A DNA stretch of 64,000 bases from Meandrina meandrites. Taxonomy: Eukaryota > Cnidaria > Anthozoa > Scleractinia > Meandrinidae. This document shows, piece by piece, positions 34,050 to 45,794 of this stretch. The notes under the pieces were generated by a model. That model had not been told where the DNA came from. It searched no databases and saw nothing but the letters and a program-made list of their open reading frames with translations. The DNA is taken from contig OY855903.1 in assembly GCA_963693305.1 (NCBI GenBank), positions 36,536,251 through 36,600,250 on the forward strand. Direction: 5' to 3'. How positions within the stretch are numbered: the first letter of the stretch is position 1; each line of letters begins with the position of its first letter. The translations under genes and the position numbers were made by a program.

Positions 34050-35215
34050 ATAAATTAGACCATTGTAATTGATCAATTACTTTCATGAACTTTGCCAGGA
34101 AGCTTGCATCAGCCATTAGGCCTCGCGGGGAAAATCTTATCATCTTCGCCCGATCTGGTTAGATATATAGGGGTAACAAATAAATCTCATGGACTATTTT
34201 TAACATATGTTACAACAAATCACTCGATAGTCCAAACTCCTTTGTTAATGAGCATTTCCGATCGCATTAGGTTTTTTTCACTTCATCTCACTTCGCGGGT
34301 GTCACGCAATCATGGCTGCTGTGCGCAATTTGACACCAAGGAAATGCATTTAAACTCACTGATCATGTTTTTTGAAGGGTTATGTTACTTATTTTCATCA
34401 CCAACAAAAAGCTTAAAGCCATATCAACGTCATATTTGCCCCTCGCTGCTACATGTTATCACTTGTCAAAGAAACACAACCTGTCATTATTTATTCGCGT
34501 TTTGAATCGATCGATCGCTACATTTTCCGTCTTTTTGTTCCTTAGCCTTTCTTTGCTGAAAAAAATTTGGTATCTTTACACAGCACATAAATACACTTCC
34601 ACATACCTTGGGTCTTTTCATCTTCATATTTTAAACTTCTCGGTCAATCATCCGAATAAACTTTTTCGCCGCAATCAATGTTTACATAACATTCAAACTT
34701 CCCGGGTTTGGTTACCCGTGACGTCACGATGGCTACGTGCAATGTCCGCGCAATCTCCAAGGCCACTTATATAAGTTGACCCCTCCCTCCTGACCAGGCA
34801 TGTATGGACTCTCTCCCGTGGCAAAGCACTACTGGTCGCATGGCGACCTTGGGACAGATCCTCCCCCAATAATACTTGAAGATCTTGCAGATCTCAATCT
34901 GCGTGAGACCATGCAAGAGGTTTGTAAAGTCAAACATTACATTTATTTGTTTATGATTATTGACGTTATGCTTCCTACGTGACATTTGTGGACAAGGCTT
35001 TGCATTTATTATGACAACGTATACACAAGTAGATGTGTATCAGTGCGTCTATATTGGACAACCCTCCTAAACTGGTGTATTAAGTCAAATTCTGAGCTGC
35101 TAGTATATATATTTTTTACTTGTCTGGATACCCACAATCACATGAACCACACATTTAAATTAGGTACTTATGTCAATGCCTTTGTTGTCCGTTTAGCATA
35201 TACTGTTTTTTTGTT
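34050..35215. other. No supported gene; one candidate exon
   Basis: A CRE-type palindrome TGACGTCA lies near 34,719-34,726. Segment 34,800-34,919 (+) is open between CTGACCAG and GAG/GTTTGT and reads SPVAKHYWSHGDLGTDPPP and ILEDLADLNLRETMQE; plausible as an exon but unassigned. Confidence 0.35.
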
Positions 35216-35220
35216 AAGGT

Positions 35221-35458
35221 TTCTTGGAGTCTCTGATAAAGGCCGCCAAACGTGCTATTCATTCCTCAGTGAGTAACCAACGTCTGTCTGTACCTGAATT
35301 TCTCACTGTCTGTTGTGGTGTCCAACTTACTAAATGAGCATCCGATTGGAGTGAAACCAAGTGTGGACTCAACCATCAATGTTCTCACACCCAACAGTTT
35401 GTTGCTTGGACGGGCGACTGCATCTAACCCCTTAGGATGGCAACCTTACGACGCAAGC
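35221..35458 (+). pseudogene. BEL/Pao integrase fragment
   Basis: Plus strand: FLESLIKAAKRAIHSSVSNQ, RLSVPEFLTVC, then after a frameshift NLLNEHPIGVKPS, LTPNSLLLGRATA. The N-x-R/H-P-I-G and P-N-x-L-L-L-G-R blocks mark the end of the integrase core of BEL/Pao-type pol. It is a different copy from the 1-5 kb element (opposite orientation) and abuts the C-terminal remnant of the 38-42 kb gene. Confidence 0.7.
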
Positions 35459-35519
35459 ATTGTAACACATTACCATCCAAGACTTTGCAATCAAACTGAG
35501 TGGGTGAATCAGTATGACC
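35459..35519 (-). pseudogene. C-terminal remnant of the 38-42 kb repetitive gene, beyond the LINE
   Basis: On the minus strand this continues, in frame, the sequence that the LINE interrupts at 38,771: after ...LKCLQPNSY it reads GHTDSPTQFDCKVLDG, a motif expected next in this family. The LINE's target duplication (35,520-35,529) is immediately adjacent. Confidence 0.6.
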
Positions 35520-35529
35520 ATAGCTATTT
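35520..35529. repeat. Target-site duplication of the 3.2-kb LINE (left)
   Basis: ATAGCTATTT, identical to 38,771-38,780. Confidence 0.85.
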
Positions 35530-38500
35530 TTTTTTTATTGCTGCAAATACACATATTACAAATACAAAAAAAAAAAACTAATTTAACATTATACTGACAC
35601 TACATTTACATTACAATTACAATTGTCAGAAGGGGTATTCTCTACAGGTACGCAAAAAAAATAATAACTACGATATGAATTATAAAAATACTTAACATTC
35701 TTCCTCCACTAAGAACAAAGAAAAAAAATAGAGAAATTATAATATTTGAAAATCAGCCCACTTTTCTCTTAAAAATTCCAATTTTTTGCCATTCCGTGCA
35801 ATGTAGAGTTCAGTTTCATATTTTATTTGAACTTTAAAATTAAAAGCTCTAATATTTGGAATAGTTTGGCTCCTTCTACAATCCCATAGGTAGAGTTTTG
35901 CGATGATAAGAAGATAGTTAAGTAAGGGGCATGTTCTTGTTATGATGCCTACAATTATATCTTTTTTACTAAGAGAAATTCTCTCCTTTGAAATTGAAAG
36001 CCAGTACAGTTCAAATTCATCCCAGAAAGTTTTCGAGAATGGACAACTATATAAAAAAAAGATGATGTAATGTTTCTAAATCTGTTTTACAAAAGGAACA
36101 TTTATTACAAGTCCTGAAGCCAATTTTGTAAAGTTTTGTATTGGTAAATAAAAGATTATTTAGTACCTTGTACTGAAATGCTTTAACGTAAGGCTCAAGT
36201 GCAATGTTATGTGGAAGCATAAACACGTTCTGCAGAGAATCAATGGAGAGATGAAACTCATCTTGCAACTTGTTAACGGCACTAGGGATTTGGGCCTTTT
36301 CACTTATTAACAATGAATAATAATGTTTTGATCTTTTCTTGGAGATATCAAAAACGTTGTTATTGATGGCAAAAGATAATGAGATCGTACGTGGAGTCGT
36401 ATTATTTTTTAATTCATGGGGTACAGAATGACGAAGGCCGGCCCAGATGAGGAAATTTGTTTTGTCAATCCTGTTCCTAATAATGTTAAACGATTCAGTA
36501 TTAGTTAAATTGAACAACAAATCACTTACCAAAACTATACCAGAATCAAAAAAGTTTTTATAGAAGATTGGTGAACTGTTAATTCGGATTTCTTTGTTGT
36601 TCCATATGATATTGTGCCAGTCCTTAGTTGATGCAAAGTTTTCACGAAACTCTGACCACCACTTTAGGAGTTCAGAGTAAAAGGATGAATTAATGGTGTA
36701 ATCTTTCATGTCAAAGTTGCATCGGAGAAAAAAAAGGCCTCCAAATTTAGCCAGAAGATGCCGTAAATAATTTTTCCAGGTACCTCTACTTTCGCTGCAT
36801 ATTCTTTTTAACCAGGCCAGACGCAAGGATTTTATCATACATTCTAGGTCTATCATTCTCAAACCTCCATTCTCTAGCTCGTTTATTGTTGACAATCTAG
36901 TAACCTTCTCCTTACCATTCCATAAAAATTTAAACAGTAATCGATTCAATTCAACGACCACATCTTTCGGGGTTGGCATCAACGAGGCCACGTAGACAAA
37001 CTTAGGAATCACTTAAGATTTAATTATAGTAACCTTACCATAAATAGATAAGCCTCTAGAGGACCAAACATTAATTAGCTTCTTAATCTTGTGTAAATTC
37101 TCAATGAAATTCTTTTCAAGCGGCAACTTTTGATCATAGGTGTAAAAGACCCCAAGGGCCTTAATTGGCTCACTTGGCCATTTAATACCTAAAGGTTTAG
37201 TTTTGTTATTCCTGGAGGACCCAATCCACATTCCTTCGGTTTTGGTAAAGTTCATCGTTAAACCGGATGCTTTCTTAAAAATTTCTAGTAAATCAAGAAG
37301 TGCTTGAGCCGAGTTAACGTCTGCAAGAACTGCAGTCATATCATCAGCATATTGAAACAATTTCGTCTCTTCTCCTCCTACCAAGATACCTTTTATTGTC
37401 ACAACTTGATGAACAGCAACTGCAAGGGGCTCAGCTGCTAGAACAAAAATGTATGGGGATAGAGGGTCCCCTTGTGTAACACCGCGTTCAAGAAGGAAGT
37501 AATCAGATGTGTTACCATTATTTATTACACAGCTTTGGATATTCTTGTAAAATGTTTTAACCCAATGAATAAAGTCCGGGCCAAAATTGAAAGGCTCAAG
37601 GCATTTTAATATGAAATCCCATTCAACACTGTCAAACGCCTTCTGAAAATCTATAAAAATCATCAAACCAGGAATATTCTCCGTGACAGTAAATTCCATT
37701 ATGTGAAAAATAGATCTTATTGTTTCCCCAATGTAACGGTCTTTAACGAAACCAGTTTGATTGTAATGAACGATACTGGGTAAAACATTTTTTATTCTAG
37801 ATGCTATGACTTTTGACATAATTTTTGCGTCGACATTAACTAAGGAGATTGGTCGCCAATTTTCTAACAGAGTACGGTCCTTTCCCTTCTTTTCAACGAG
37901 AGTAATCACAGCTTGTTTTTGAGAGAAAGACATTTCACCTTTCTCAAAACACTCATTAACACATTTAATAAAAGGTTCACTAATTAAAGGCCATAGCTTT
38001 CTATAAAACTCAATTGGAATTCCGTCATTTCCTGGGGCTTTGTTGGATGAAAACGTTTCAAGAATCAGCTCGCATTCTTCCAAAAGAATTTTTCCTTCAC
38101 AGGCTTGCTTCTGCTCTTCTATCAACTTGGGAATATTTAGATTACTAACAAAGGATTTGGCATCATTATTAGCCGTTCTATTGTTACCGGATGAATATAA
38201 GTCTTGATAAAAGCGCTTCTGTTCAGACAATATGGTAAAAGGACCTGTTATTGTCAAATCATGAATATCCAGTTTCCGCATATGCTTTTTGACATAATTC
38301 CTCTTCTCTAGATTAAGAAAGTACTTGGTGCTTCTCTCGCCGTGCTCGTGCCAGCGAGCTCGCGCACGAATGATTATTCCTTTAGTTTTTTGTTCATAGA
38401 ATAGCTCTAGCTTTTCCTTTGCTACAGCCATTTGATTTGCATTGCTGTTGGACGGGTCTGATTCATACTTTTCACTTGCAATTATGTAGTCATTTTGTAG

Positions 38501-38770
38501 AACACTTTCTAGTTCACTTCTTTCCTTTGCGCGCCGTTTTGAATAATGGATAGCATGTACACGTATGTTATACTTAATCCATTCCCAAATAATACGATTG
38601 TCAGACGATGCTTTTTCTCCATCAGCGATCCAAGTGGAATTTTTAAAGCAATATCTTGTATATAATCTTCGTCGTCCAAAATTGAGCAATTCATTTTCCA
38701 AAGGCCAGAACCTTTCATCTGGCCGTCTCTAGTTCCAAACTCTACAAAAGCTGCAGAGTGATTTGTTTTT
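35530..38770 (-). mobile_element. 3.2-kb 5'-truncated Tx1/L1-like LINE with 10-bp TSD
   Basis: A minus-strand LINE bounded by ATAGCTATTT on both sides (35,520-35,529; 38,771-38,780). The 3' end carries a short poly(A) on the minus strand (T run from about 35,526). The 5' end lies inside ORF2, after the endonuclease. It is inserted into a repetitive multi-exon gene, whose coding sequence resumes on the other side. Confidence 0.9.
35737..38770 (-). pseudogene. LINE ORF2: reverse transcriptase and zf-RVT (Tx1/L1-like)
   Basis: After a partial linker (SAAFVEFGTRDG, KGSGLWKMN) and a frameshift near 38,640, a 562-residue frame covers the reverse transcriptase: ENWRPISLVNVDAKIMSKVI, MIFIDFQKAFDSVEWDFIL, GVTQGDPLSPYIFVLAAEPL and the active site FQYADDMTAVL. 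A single in-frame TAA at 37,013-37,015 separates this from the C-terminal domain (PKFVYVASLMPTP to CNKCSFCKTDLETLHHLF). A frameshift in an A/T run near 36,055 hides the last 106 codons, which end at 35,737. No endonuclease domain is present, so the copy was dead on arrival. Three simple lesions suggest moderate age. Confidence 0.9.
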
Positions 38771-38780
38771 ATAGCTATTT
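38771..38780. repeat. Target-site duplication of the 3.2-kb LINE (right)
   Basis: ATAGCTATTT, identical to 35,520-35,529; the family gene's sequence reads into it from the right. Confidence 0.85.
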
Positions 38781-41700
38781 GGCTGCAGACATTTTAAGAG
38801 ATCGGACTTGGCACTTGGAAGGCGTAGGTTGCCAAACTCTGACAGTGCGGGTGGAAAGGATTGAACTTCGTGGCTGAAGAACTCTCTCATATCTCCTTCA
38901 CGGTTTTGTAATGTGACGTACAATTGGGTGAACAGGTTTAAATTGCTTTGGAGAACTGCAGTCTTTTTCCCTTGCTTTGAAGTTGCCTTTTTGTGATTCT
39001 TTCGGAAGAGAGGGAGATTATTCTTCTTTATTGGATTGTGAATGGAACTTGAGCGATCCTTGAGGACATCCTTGACATACTTCTGGCATTGCTCCTTACC
39101 AAGTTTGTCAAGTTTCTCTACTGACTCGACTACACTGATGTCTGCACAGTCCCTGCTATCAAGGTTTTCTGAGCTGCTCGGCCTGCCTTGTGATTCTGAA
39201 AGTTCTTCGGGTTGTCTGGGTCCTGACTTGCGAGGAACAGGTCTTCGAAGTGGTGTATGATTCTTGAAAGCTCTGGACCCAACAGCATCCATCGTCTATA
39301 AAAAAAATCAGTTGTTTATGTTGTTTGCATGTTTGATTACATGTTACAAGTGACAAAAGAGGAAAATATCTCTGTATTGATGAGCATTTTAATAGCTAGG
39401 CACAGTCATGATGGTACATTTGTTTGCTATGGCACACAATTATATTCGACAGTCGCTATTATCGCCCCGTTCCCTATTGCCTGAAAATTTGAATAGCTTT
39501 TCAAACTTTAGCATATACTGGGGTAAGACAGATCTTAAGCTACACTAGCCTTAGCGTATTGTTTATATGGCCTATCATTTATATGCCTTTGGAGGCAAAA
39601 TTTTATATTGTTTGTTTGTACCTACCTGAAGGCTACAGGATTCTCAGTTAGACCAACTGCACCTCCAGAACCTTTGACCATCTTATTCTCCTGTTCATGG
39701 GCTTGGTCAAGCGGCATTGAAGAGAATGTTTCCCGTCTTCGAAAGAATTCAGTGATGATGCTCCTGAAATTCACGCCCGATGGATTCAGGAAGAGATTTC
39801 ATGTCTCGGATGTGAATGCGAACCCAGCGGTCATAGTTTATGTGGTCAGGTCCAAAGAATAATGGCACTAGTTGCTCTAACACCTCCACAAACAGAGAGA
39901 AATCGCGTTCCCTGTGCCCTCGGACAAATATGAGAATCAGAGTCTCATACTTCATTACCAAGTCCCAGAAGAGAAATGTCGGACTTCTCTGCTTCATGGT
40001 GTTCTCTCAATCTGTAAACGAAGCTCCATTACTGTCAGAAGCCAAGAAAGCTTCTTGCTTCATGCTGTGCAGGGCCAACAAGGTAACTTGCTGAGCATGT
40101 CTGAAGTAAAATAAAAGGTAAAATCCTGTATAAATATAATGGCAAGACAAGCAAGTGTTATTCTGAACAGCATTTACAGCAGTTACCTGGTTCTGGTGAG
40201 ATGAGATGCCTTCAGTAAGCTTTGTGCTATTCCTGAAGAAGCCACCTCCGCTTCTGTAAGAATGGTGGTCCAGCCACTACCATCAAGGAGATCGCCAACA
40301 GTGCTCCACATGGCCATCTCCAAATGGAGTCCACCGAACAGGACTATGAACTTATCTTCTCCATATTCAACTGGCCACTTCCACTGAATAGCTTTTGCCA
40401 ACACAAACAAAGGCTGGTCAAGGGTGATGACTGGTACTACCAAGAAACGATGTTGCTTCTCTTAGTATGTCCATACCATGTTTTATCATTGCAGGGGTAT
40501 CTGCCTTTTCATAAAATAGTGGAAGGAGTGCTGTAATAGCAGGCGGCTCATTGGTGTGTTGCTGACCTCTAGAGTGATAAGCAGCCCATGTGATTAAATA
40601 TTCAGCGCTTACGTCATCGTTGCTGAGTCTGGATAAAGCGTGGTTTACCCAGCGAGCTTCTTTCTGTTTTGCATCATCAATATTAATGTCGACATGACAA
40701 GTTGTTTCGTTACAGGGTGGTACAGAAACTGAACTTGTGTTTAGTGCAACTATAGGGACCGTTACATAGCTTTCTGGTAGTCCTTGGTGCTCTGTTACAG
40801 GCGGCGGTACTTCTAGTGGGGGCCTACTTTCACCAGGTACACTTTCCGTTGGAAACTGAAAAATGCTGATACCAGTTCCGTGAAATGGGGAGACTGATGT
40901 CGTAGAGCTGGGATTATGATCAAGGTTGTCAAGCGCACCCACAGAAAATATTCCTTTTCTTAAACAAGCAGGTGATACACATCCATCTTCCTTGTAGTGC
41001 TGGCAAAGAGACGACACTAGCCAGTCTTCTATTTCCATGATGCGATCGTAGGAAACAGAAATTCCCATTTGATACATCTTTTCAATGAGTGTTTTACTTC
41101 TGGTCGAGCTATGTATCCTTAGGCCAACATAAAGAGGAAGAGGTGGCTCACGAGATGCCAAATGCTGAGTTTGACCAGTTTTGGTCTTGTAAGACCTCTT
41201 CTTAGCGTTGAAGATAATTGTTTTGCAGACTGTTAGACATGCTTGGTTTTCTGACTGCTCTTGGTCCTTAATGTTAAGTCCATTTAGAATGATACAAATC
41301 AGAGACCTCAAGCTGGCTGGTAGATATTTTGATTGGCAGTCCACTGAAAAACTTCCCAAAAAACTAAACCCTTTGTGAGAAAAAATGTCCCTCCTTACAA
41401 TCGTTGCAGCCTTTGCAAGAATTTCAGCGTCCTCTGAAAAGTCACATTGTTTCAAAGCATCTTTCAAAAGGCTACTTATTGCCTCGCTGAAAACTAAAAC
41501 AGTGTTTCTTCCATCAGTTTGTTCTTGGAAAGTTCCTTTGTAATGTTCCAACAAAGCGTTCTTTAACCTGGTTTTATTTATTGTCTTTTTAATTCCAAGA
41601 TCTTCCAGTCTCTGGATGTACAACGACGACAGCTCAGAAAGCTTGAAGAGATAAGTTCCGTTTTCCACACATCCTTCAATGTACTCTACCAGCTCAACAA

Positions 41701-42381
41701 ATGCCATTGACTCGTCCATTTTTTCATCATCCACTCTATCACTTGAATTTTGCGCTTTCTGCGAACATAGTGATCTGTACCGATTTTTCAAAGAGATCAG
41801 GCATTTCAAATGATATTTTGCCTCTATAGCAATTAAGTCTCCCTCTGACATACGACCTAACAAATCAAAATCTTCCAGTTCAAGGGCCATTTGACGGATG
41901 CTCTTGTCGGTTTCCAGCATCGAAAAACAGTGAAGCTTATCGCTTTTGCCTCCCCCAGAACAGAATAAACACTGTAATTGCTCTTCAGAGACACACTGGC
42001 GTTTCCTACATTTAGGTACAGGTCTTTCCTCCTCGTCTGCTTTGCTGTCTTTGACTTGCTTTTGGCCAGCACGCTCTTGAGCTTCTTTGGCTTTGACAGA
42101 CTAAACTTCAGGTGACAGGACTTGTGCCAAGAACCTTGATTGAGACAAAGGCAATCTACATCAACATTGTCGCCAAATTTAAGCTCCGTGGGTAAAGCAT
42201 TTGCTTCCCGAAAGCTGTTGGCATTTTGAAGGAAAGCCAAATATGTTTGCTGGTTAGCTTCGGGTGATCCATTACTGTTTAGGGGACACCTTAATGCTTC
42301 TTTCGTAGACTCCTGACAAATTATGCACTTTATCCAATCAAGTGACATTGTGCCTCCTGCTTCCCGAACTTCCCTTTTCAA
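38771..42381 (-). pseudogene. Multi-exon repetitive gene of unknown function, decayed
   Basis: A gene of a family that I remember as highly multicopy in cnidarians and molluscs. N-terminus (42,348): MSLDWIKCIICQES, then GSWHKSCHLKFSLSKPKKL and, after a frameshift near 42,050, a second CxxC unit (QCLFCSGGG). 41,920-40,418 is a long frame with KMYQMGISVSYDRIMEIEDW, GALDNLDHNPSSTTSVSPFH and GTGISIFQFPTESVPGESRP. After another frameshift near 40,430 come LTEAEVASSGIAQSLLKASH and two introns with good splice sites: 40,101-40,186 (86 bp) and 39,296-39,625 (330 bp), phases matching. The last exon ends LFTQLYVTLQNREGDMREFF, LKCLQPNSY, where the LINE is inserted. Two TGG codons are TGA. The two Cys pairs suggest metal binding; no catalytic motif is recognised. 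Confidence 0.7.
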
Positions 42382-42974
42382 GTTACATTGTAAATTACGT
42401 CATGTTGCTATGGGCCACGTGCGCCTGTCGAGAGTAAGAGAATTTTCACTCAAGCTGTGTCATGACTGTTGTAAAGTGAAAATCTCGAGTGTTTGAGTAA
42501 AGTTTGTGTTTAGTTAACGAACCAGCCTTCGTGTTTAATCGTCGCCCTGCGACATTTGGTCCTTCGAGCCGGATAGTGAGACGACAATCGAGAAAATACG
42601 CTGTCCGGTTGCAAATGAGAGCTGTGCAGGAAGGAAAGCCAAATATGTTTGCTGGTTAGCTTCGGGTGATCCATTGCTGTTTAGGGGACACTTTAATGCT
42701 TCTTTCGTAGACTCCTGACAAATTATGCACTTTATCCAATCAAGTGACATTGTGCCTCCTGCTTCCCGAACTTCCCTTTTCAAGTTACATTGTAAATTAC
42801 GTCATGTTGCTATGGGCAACGTGCGCCTGTCGAGAGTAAGAGATTTTTCACTCAAGCTGTGTCGTGACTGTTGTTAAGTGAAAATCTCGAGTGTTTCAGT
42901 AAAGTTTGTGTTTAGTTAACGAACCAGCCTTCGTGTTTAATCGTCGCCCTGCGACATTTGGTCCTTCGAGCCGG
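42231..42974. repeat. 342-bp direct duplication with 60-bp spacer
   Basis: 42,231-42,572 and 42,633-42,974 are about 98% identical with a 402-bp offset. Each copy contains the start of the repetitive gene (minus strand, CATTGTGCCTCCTGCTTCCC region) and about 190 bp upstream of it, ending at CCTTCGAGCCGG. Copy 2 therefore carries a second, headless first exon (42,783-42,640, minus). Confidence 0.85.
42390..42572 (+). other. LTR-like segment followed by primer-binding-like box
   Basis: Starts TGTAAATTACGTCATG and ends CCCTGCGACA, i.e. TG...CA, about 165 bp, followed by TTTGGTCCTTCGAGCCGG. A TTTGG-plus-tRNA-complement box right after CA is how LTR retrotransposons (here BEL/Pao-like) begin. It is repeated at 42,791-42,974. 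It may equally act as the promoter of the adjacent minus-strand gene. Confidence 0.4.
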
Positions 42975-42979
42975 CTTCT

Positions 42980-45790
42980 CAAGAACTTTTGAAAACAAAA
43001 ATGGTAATGTACAGTAGTGCTTCGAATATGGATGGAATTTTTAGAAGAATCGGTAAAGCCATTGGGTGAGCAACTGACTACAAAAGCCATCGGCTAAAAT
43101 TAAAACTTTCGCTTTAGCTTGAACATGTGAATAATTAATTCTTGATGCACAATTACATGCCTTTACATTTTTTTTATATTTTGACGCTTTTGAATACATT
43201 TCTTGGCTTTATCCTTCATAAAATTTAATTAGAAATAAAGTTTCTTTCAAGTTTCTTTCATTTATCAATCTTTAGTTCGGAATTTTTGGCTTTTGAAGCA
43301 AACAGATTTGACACGCACGTGTTATTATCTGATACGCATCTTTTTACAGAGACTTGCTTCAGTTGTTTATTCAGGCGCTTTGTTTTGAGTTGTGTTTATA
43401 GCTTTAGAAAATTACTACAATGCTTCGGAAAATACAAAGGAATATGTTTATTAACATTAAAAGTAAAGGAAAGCGTAGAAAGCGTCGCAAGTGTTCATTT
43501 AGTGGTAAGAATTCTGTAGTTTTGTCAGCGATTTTTCCCATTTCACGCCGCCGTGATATGTAAATATTTTTGTCATCTCAAATTACCGCTTTTCTGCAAC
43601 AAGAAAATACCTTTGTACTATTGAATTAATGGCAGTGTCAGTTGTACAGAATGAAAACCTAAAATTTTCCAGAGTATTTTTACGATATTTTTTAGACTTT
43701 GTTCAAAGTCTGTGTGTTTTTGCGAGCTCCTAAACTCACGCACGGAGGTGAATAAAATTTTGTGGCTGTCTTGAAGTTTGGTTTGGGATCAATTTATCAA
43801 GGCTGATAAACTCTTCAATTCATAAATTAGTCTTTCAACATGTCTAGTTGGAATAAAAGTTTACTTCAGAAACTAATTATTTGTCTGGATTTACCACGCA
43901 TATGGTTTATTTTTTCCACACATACGTTTGCATTGAATGCCGTAAAAGAGCCAGGTATTTAGGGGTGGGTGCAGGCTAAAATCCTCCAGGCGTCAATAAG
44001 TTAAAAGCCTCAGTAAATTTGTCAGTTTTCTAAATGTCATTTGGCCTTGTATAAAGTGATAATAAAATGACTTTTTTCAGTAATATTGTTTATTTGCACC
44101 CTTGCAGCGTCATTTGCGGTCGTTGCGCATTGCGCTCGGGCCACAAATGGGTTGTACAGTACGAAAACAGGTATTTACGACATTGGACGACAATCAAATT
44201 GCGCATGCCCTTTTGTTGGAGCGCGCGCTCCTATGACGCCACACATTATGTGTGATGAAAAAAAGCAAATAAGAACTCTTCTGTCGGTTGTTTATCTACC
44301 TATTTTTAGTATCTTTTTGTCCTATGACATGTCTAAAGGCATTCTGAAACTTTAAACTTTTGAATGAAAAGCTCAAACTTGTTTTTTGTTTCTTTTTGTG
44401 CTGCCAGCTAAAGTTTTGCACATGTGAGCAATATTGACATCAGGCAGCCGAATCGTAGTGTGTGCTCTTGCCTCGTAAAAACCATAGTAAACCACTTTAA
44501 GCAATGCAGATTTTTTCAATGGCAACAGCAACAGGAAGTCAAATTTATTTCTGGTAGACGTCATACAGATTAAAACAACAATTCCCTTCAACTGCTGCAA
44601 TTTGCAATATTTCTGCATCATTGCCTCAGGTGTTTGGTCTGAAAGGCAATAATGTGTAAATGAATGGATGTCATATTTATTTTATTGACAAATATTCAGT
44701 TCCATACTTATAATTTGTAAGGGTTTTTTTAAATGAAAATGTCCTTTGATGAGCTTTTACAATGTTAATAAGAGTTATATTATAGGTGCTCTCTATATAG
44801 CAGATATAAGCTTTGACAATGTAAAGTACCTCTTAATGATGGTTCCAAGTCAATAAATACTTTCCTTATGTTGGATACCACTGCTAGAGGAATTTTTCTA
44901 ACCTCTGGGGATGCTTTGGGAGGAGGGATTTCTTTCTGATTTTCACCAATTTCATTTCTGTAGCCCATACCAGTTTGGTACTGTGCTCCTTCTCTGTTTT
45001 CTACCTGCCTGTTCTTTGTTGTATGCTTTTCTTTTCTTTCTCTTCTCTATCTACTCTATCTGCCTGTTTCTGACAGTGTCTGCCTGGACATAGTTGGATC
45101 TCTCTTAAGCCCTAAGATGCAGTATAATAAAGAAAACAAATTAAAGATGAAGAAAGAGGCAGACATAAGTGACTAAAACTAGGGAATGGGGATTTGCAAG
45201 ACCCCTCTGATGACGTCAATTCTGTTTAGGAAATGACACTGCTACTTATTAAAAATAAACCCCTTCCATACCTTGACAAAACTGTGTATTGTGCATCATG
45301 GGTGTTTTTGAAATTCTCCTACACCCCCATCATTTTCAAAGCCTAGGGGATTCCCCTGAGCTTTTAGGCCTGTTTCTATTAGTAACAGGTGTGGATATTT
45401 GATTTATTATACATTGTAGTCACTATCTGGTTTCTCATTGGTTAAGAGCCTACAGATAATTCTGGGAATCAGTGCAATTTAAACAGACAGATTATTCTTT
45501 AATCTGCTAGTAAGTTACATGTGCAATGCATGATTTCTAAGAGAATGTAAAGTTCACAGGCAGTGAGTGGCATCTTAAGAACATGTCTCGCTGATATGCA
45601 GGATTCACTTTTTCAAAAGAATAATCAAGGGCTCAGTAAGTGTATTATTCGGCTTTGGCTGATAACACTTATCTTGACCAGGATTATTCCGAATATAAAC
45701 CTCATCCAATAATTGTTTAGTATATCATTGTGAGGGAGGGGGGTTGTTGTTGAGGGGAGCCAAAACTGCAAAACAAGAAATAAAGAAGAA
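42980..45790. other. No gene seen
   Basis: AT-rich. The minus-strand frame 44,968-44,780 (KEIPPPKASPEVRKIPLAVV, SNIRKVFIDLEPSLRG) looks protein-like but is unassigned. Confidence 0.4.
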
Positions 45791-45794
45791 AAAA

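Noticed and set aside
34092..34774. Open frames of 137 and 130 codons on the plus strand
   Set aside because: They overlap each other in different frames, have AT-driven Ser/Leu/Phe composition, and lie just upstream of the host gene start.
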